Shown in pieces: positions 6,163 through 8,608 of a stretch of DNA of 8,608 nt; within the stretch, counting starts at the first letter, position 1; each line of letters starts with the position of its first letter. Origin of the DNA: Micrococcales bacterium (lineage in GTDB: Bacteria; Actinomycetota; Actinomycetes; Actinomycetales; Cellulomonadaceae); the NCBI GenBank assembly GCA_009783975.1, contig WRCL01000055.1, forward strand, positions 1-8,608, read 5' to 3'. The notes under the pieces were generated by a model, which worked only from the letters and a program-made list of their open reading frames with translations, did no database searches and was not told the origin of the DNA. Both the position numbers and the translations under genes were made by a program.

Positions 6163-7316
6163 CATCCACGGGCTGGACCTTGGCCGTCGACCTCGGTACG
6201 ACGAGCACCGCAGCGGCGATCCGCCGGGCTGATGGCCAGGTCGAACCTGTGAGGCTGGGGGCAGTGGCAGACACGATGCCCTCGGCGGTGCTGCTCGCCG
6301 ACGGCCAGTGGCGGGCTGGGCAGGCCGCGCTGGACATGCGCCCGTCGTACCGTGAGACGTTCGTCAGCTCCCCGACGAGCCGTCTGGGCGACGGCCCGTT
6401 GGTCCTTGGCGAGCACCTGGTGACCCCAGAGCAGATCGTCGCGCAGGTGCTCGACGCGGTCCTGGAACACGCCGTGCGGGCAAGCGAGGGGGTGTACCCC
6501 ACACGCCTGGTGCTCACACACCCGGTGCGCTGGTCGACCGAGCAGCTCGCGGCGATGCGTGAGGCGGCCAGGCTGTCAGGGTTTGGCAGCGACCAGGTCG
6601 TGCTCCTGGCTGAACCTGTGGCGGTGGTCCACGCGGGCGGGACGTCGTGGGAACCAGGGGCCCAAGCCGCGGTTGTCGACCTCGGCGCTGGGACCTGCGA
6701 CGTCACGGTCGTGCACGTGACCGACGACCCGGTGCCTGGCAAAGACGTCGTCGTGCTCGCCCACGAGTCCGACCCGAGCGCCGGCGGAGAGCACCTCGAC
6801 GACCTGCTGCACACGTGGACCACTGACGAGCTCATCCGCACCGGCCACGCAGACCTCGTCCAGGAGCTGGGCCACCCACACGCCTTCGCCGCAGCGGTGA
6901 GCGTGCGTGCTGCGGTCCACGACGCCAGGCACGCCTTGTCCGAGCACGACAGCGCACAGCTGGACATCTGCGTGCTCGACCGCGAGGTGACGGTGACCAT
7001 CACACGCGAGCAGTTCCAGGCGCTCGCGGCGCCGGCTGTGCGCACCGTCAGCGCCATGGTCACCAACCTTGGGGACCAGCCGACGACGCTGTTCGTCGTG
7101 GGTGGGGTGTCGAGCACCCCGTGCCTGGCACAGGCTGTCCACGACGCGACCACTGTTGTCCCCACGGCGGTCCCTCAGCCCGCGGTCGTCACAGGTGCGC
7201 TGCACACCCCGTGGGCGGTGCTCACCCCCGACCGGTTGTTCACCCTCACCGCCGAACGTGTGCGGGCCCGCCAACCAGAACCAGTCCCCGAGGTGCTCGA
7301 ACCCCCGGTCAGCTGA
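6156..7316 (+). CDS. Hsp70-family protein, ATPase domain only
   Basis: The 386-residue product has the actin-like nucleotide-binding fold of Hsp70 proteins: phosphate-1 loop VDLGTTST (11-18), VLTHPVRWS (119-127), LAEPVAVV connecting segment (151-158), phosphate-2 loop VDLGAGTCDVTVV (174-186), GGEHLDDLL (210-218) and the adenosine motif LFVVGGVSSTPCL (312-324). The fold ends near residue 355. A short Pro/Glu-rich tail (QPEPVPEVLEPP) follows in place of the substrate-binding beta-domain and helical lid, and there is no membrane segment. It is therefore not DnaK (about 610 residues) and probably not a general chaperone; its client is unknown. ATG at 6156 and GTG at 6159 are both possible starts. 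GAGG at 6148-6151 is four bases from the ATG and seven from the GTG, and the GTG overlaps the stop of a small upstream ORF. The 3' end overlaps dxr by eight bases. Function is not assignable. Confidence 0.85.
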   Translation: MVTSTGWTLAVDLGTTSTAAAIRRADGQVEPVRLGAVADTMPSAVLLADGQWRAGQAALDMRPSYRETFVSSPTSRLGDGPLVLGEHLVTPEQIVAQVLDAVLEHAVRASEGVYPTRLVLTHPVRWSTEQLAAMREAARLSGFGSDQVVLLAEPVAVVHAGGTSWEPGAQAAVVDLGAGTCDVTVVHVTDDPVPGKDVVVLAHESDPSAGGEHLDDLLHTWTTDELIRTGHADLVQELGHPHAFAAAVSVRAAVHDARHALSEHDSAQLDICVLDREVTVTITREQFQALAAPAVRTVSAMVTNLGDQPTTLFVVGGVSSTPCLAQAVHDATTVVPTAVPQPAVVTGALHTPWAVLTPDRLFTLTAERVRARQPEPVPEVLEPPVS

Positions 7317-8496
7317 TCAGCTCGGCGGTGCGTGCGCGGGCCCAGGCGTCAGCGCCGAGAACATCATCGAGCCGGACCCGGCGTGCGGGCGTGCCCTCGT
7401 GCTCACCGAGCACCTGTTCGACGGTCGCGACGATGTCCAAGAACCTGATCCGCCCGGCGAGGAACGCCTCGACGCACACCTCGTTCGCGGCGTTGAGGAC
7501 CGCCGGGTGGGTCGCTGAGGCGGCGACCGCGGCACGTCCGAGGCGCAGCGCGGGGAACACCTCTTCGTCGAGCGGTTCGAACGTCCATGACGTCGACCCG
7601 TCCCACACGCACGGCGGGACCGAGTCGTGCACCCGGTCAGGCCAACCAAGGCCGAGAGCGATCGGCAGGTGCATATCCGGCGGCGACGCCTGGAGGATCG
7701 TCGCGCCGTCGACGAACTCGACCATCGAGTGCACGACCGACTGGGGGTGGACGACGACGACGATCTGCTCGATCGGCACGTCGAACAGCAGGTGCGCCTC
7801 GATGAGCTCCAGGGCCTTGTTCACCATCGTCGCGGCGTTGACCGACACGACCGGGCCCATGGACCACGTCGGGTGGTCCAGCGCCTGGGCGGGCGTGACC
7901 GTGGCGAGCTGGCGCGTCGACCAGCCGCGGAACGGGCCGCCTGAGGCGGTCAGGACCAGGCGCCGCACCTCCGAGTGGGTGCCGGCGCGCATGCACTGGG
8001 CGATCGCAGAGTGCTCAGAGTCGACCGGGATGATCTGCCCAGGGCGCAACCGTGCCGACTGGACGAGCGGACCACCGACGACGAGCGACTCTTTGTTCGC
8101 CAGGGCCAGGACGGTCCCGGCTTCGAGCGCTGCGAGCGTGGGAGCCAACCCACGTGCGCCGGTGATGGCGTTGAACACCACGTCGGCGGGGCGGGCGGCA
8201 AGCTCGGCCGCAGCATCGGTGCCGGCGAGCACCTCGACGTCCTTGGCTGCCCAGCCGTGGTGTGGTGAGCGCAGCGGCTCCAGTGCGTCGCGTACCGCGT
8301 CGACGGCTCTGGGGTCAGCCACCGCGAGCGACGCGACCCCGAGGGCCGCGGCCTGGCGGGCGAGCCTGGCCGGGTCAGACCCCCCGGCGGCGAGGCCCGT
8401 GACGACGAACCGACCGGGGTTGGCTAGCACCACATCGACGGCTTGGGTCCCAACAGACCCCGTCGAACCGAGAAGGACGACCCTGCGACGGCTCAC
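7309..8496 (-). CDS. dxr: 1-deoxy-D-xylulose 5-phosphate reductoisomerase
   Basis: Dxr (IspC) converts 1-deoxy-D-xylulose 5-phosphate to 2-C-methyl-D-erythritol 4-phosphate with NADPH, the committed step of the MEP isoprenoid pathway. The 395-residue product is full length. NADPH-binding GSTGSVG is at 10-16, ANKESLVVGG at 133-142, metal-binding PVDSEHSAI at 157-165 (D159, E161), SGGPFR at 185-190, HPTWSMG at 208-214, NKALE at 226-230 (N226, K227, E230) and HPQSVVHS at 250-257; these line up with the known catalytic residues of E. coli Dxr. GTG at 8496 was chosen because conserved sequence (SRRRVVLLGSTGSVG) begins there; in-frame starts at 8535 and 8526 add residues atypical of the family that overlap the upstream gene. 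The ribosome site is weak (GGAA), so translation may depend on the DivIVA-type gene that stops eight bases earlier. The last eight bases overlap the Hsp70-like gene. Confidence 0.97.
   Translation of the reverse strand: MSRRRVVLLGSTGSVGTQAVDVVLANPGRFVVTGLAAGGSDPARLARQAAALGVASLAVADPRAVDAVRDALEPLRSPHHGWAAKDVEVLAGTDAAAELAARPADVVFNAITGARGLAPTLAALEAGTVLALANKESLVVGGPLVQSARLRPGQIIPVDSEHSAIAQCMRAGTHSEVRRLVLTASGGPFRGWSTRQLATVTPAQALDHPTWSMGPVVSVNAATMVNKALELIEAHLLFDVPIEQIVVVVHPQSVVHSMVEFVDGATILQASPPDMHLPIALGLGWPDRVHDSVPPCVWDGSTSWTFEPLDEEVFPALRLGRAAVAASATHPAVLNAANEVCVEAFLAGRIRFLDIVATVEQVLGEHEGTPARRVRLDDVLGADAWARARTAELIS
7311..7322. repeat. Perfect 12-bp palindrome at convergent gene ends
   Basis: AGCTGATCAGCT at 7311-7322 is its own reverse complement. 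It overlaps the eight-base palindrome TCAGCTGA (7309-7316), whose two ends are the stop codons of dxr and the Hsp70-like gene. As RNA it forms only a four-pair stem with a GATC loop, so it is unlikely to terminate transcription alone. Confidence 0.6.
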
Positions 8497-8503
8497 ACCG
8501 GTA

Positions 8504-8608
8504 TCATTCCACGCCGAGCAGCACATCGACGGCACGGGCCAGGAACGCGTCGACGGAGTCCTCGTCGTAGGCGTTCTTCCCGCGCCGTGCCCGGAACGTG
8601 GCTGAGCG
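8504..8608 (-). CDS. DivIVA-domain protein, C-terminal end (partial)
   Basis: The frame enters from the right edge and ends at TGA 8506-8504, giving 34 visible residues. FRARRGKNAYDEDSVDAFL matches the conserved DivIVA-type segment (F...R.GYD..EVDAFLD), followed by ARAVDVLLGVE. DivIVA-domain proteins are often tied to polar growth or septum placement, but here the motif lies within 35 residues of the C-terminus, so this is one of the short DivIVA-domain proteins and not full-length Wag31. The stop is seven bases from the dxr GTG, so the two are almost certainly one operon; a small DivIVA-domain gene next to dxr is, from memory, a recurring arrangement in actinobacteria. The N-terminal part cannot be judged. 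Confidence 0.75.
   Translation of the reverse strand, partial: RSATFRARRGKNAYDEDSVDAFLARAVDVLLGVE

Noticed and set aside
7321..7359. CTCGGCG/CGCCGAG inverted repeat as a terminator for the Hsp70-like gene
   Set aside because: The 25-base loop and lack of a T-tract make it weak, and both arms are dxr coding sequence.
8497..8535. Longer dxr from GTG 8535 or ATG 8526
   Set aside because: The extra 13 residues are atypical for Dxr and overlap the DivIVA-domain coding end; conserved sequence starts at GTG 8496.
7121..8605. 494-codon + strand frame opposite dxr
   Set aside because: It overlaps the Hsp70-like gene out of frame and is antisense to dxr; the product has no recognisable domain.

Overview
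This is an 8.6 kb piece of a high-G+C actinobacterial chromosome, most likely from the order Micrococcales (Cellulomonas/Sanguibacter-like). The lineage call rests on G+C content near 70%, frequent GTG starts, an actinobacterial-style RecG and L28, and a DUF222/13E12-type HNH protein, a family very common in actinobacteria. It is inference; no marker gene for species assignment is present.

Layout, left to right. (1) The 3' end of a DUF222/HNH-endonuclease-like gene on the + strand, cut by the left edge (1-782). (2) A 234-bp convergent intergenic spacer. (3) A two-gene - strand unit: a DAK2/FakA-like gene (4621-3278) followed by recG (3278-1017), joined by a one-base TGATG stop/start overlap. 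(4) A 200-bp divergent promoter region. (5) rpmB (L28, + strand, 4822-5013), convergent with thiL (- strand, 5954-5010). Their two stop codons share one CTAG palindrome. (6) A divergent control region (about 5955-6155) with a probable leaderless promoter for thiL, a perfect 10-bp inverted repeat split by 50 bp, and a possible 27-codon leader ORF. (7) An Hsp70-family gene that encodes only the ATPase domain (6156-7316, +). (8) dxr (8496-7309, -), convergent with the Hsp70 gene and overlapping it by 8 bp at a palindromic stop region. (9) The last 34 codons of a DivIVA-domain gene (8608-8504, -) just upstream of dxr.

Most of the window is conserved housekeeping: replication-fork repair (RecG), translation (L28), thiamine diphosphate synthesis (ThiL), isoprenoid precursor synthesis (Dxr), and a DAK2-type putative kinase. 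The accessory parts are the HNH gene at the left end and the short Hsp70-like gene between thiL and dxr. I find no mobile element, CRISPR array, tRNA or rRNA. No clearly new multi-gene system is visible. The most unusual material is the Hsp70-like gene and its control region.
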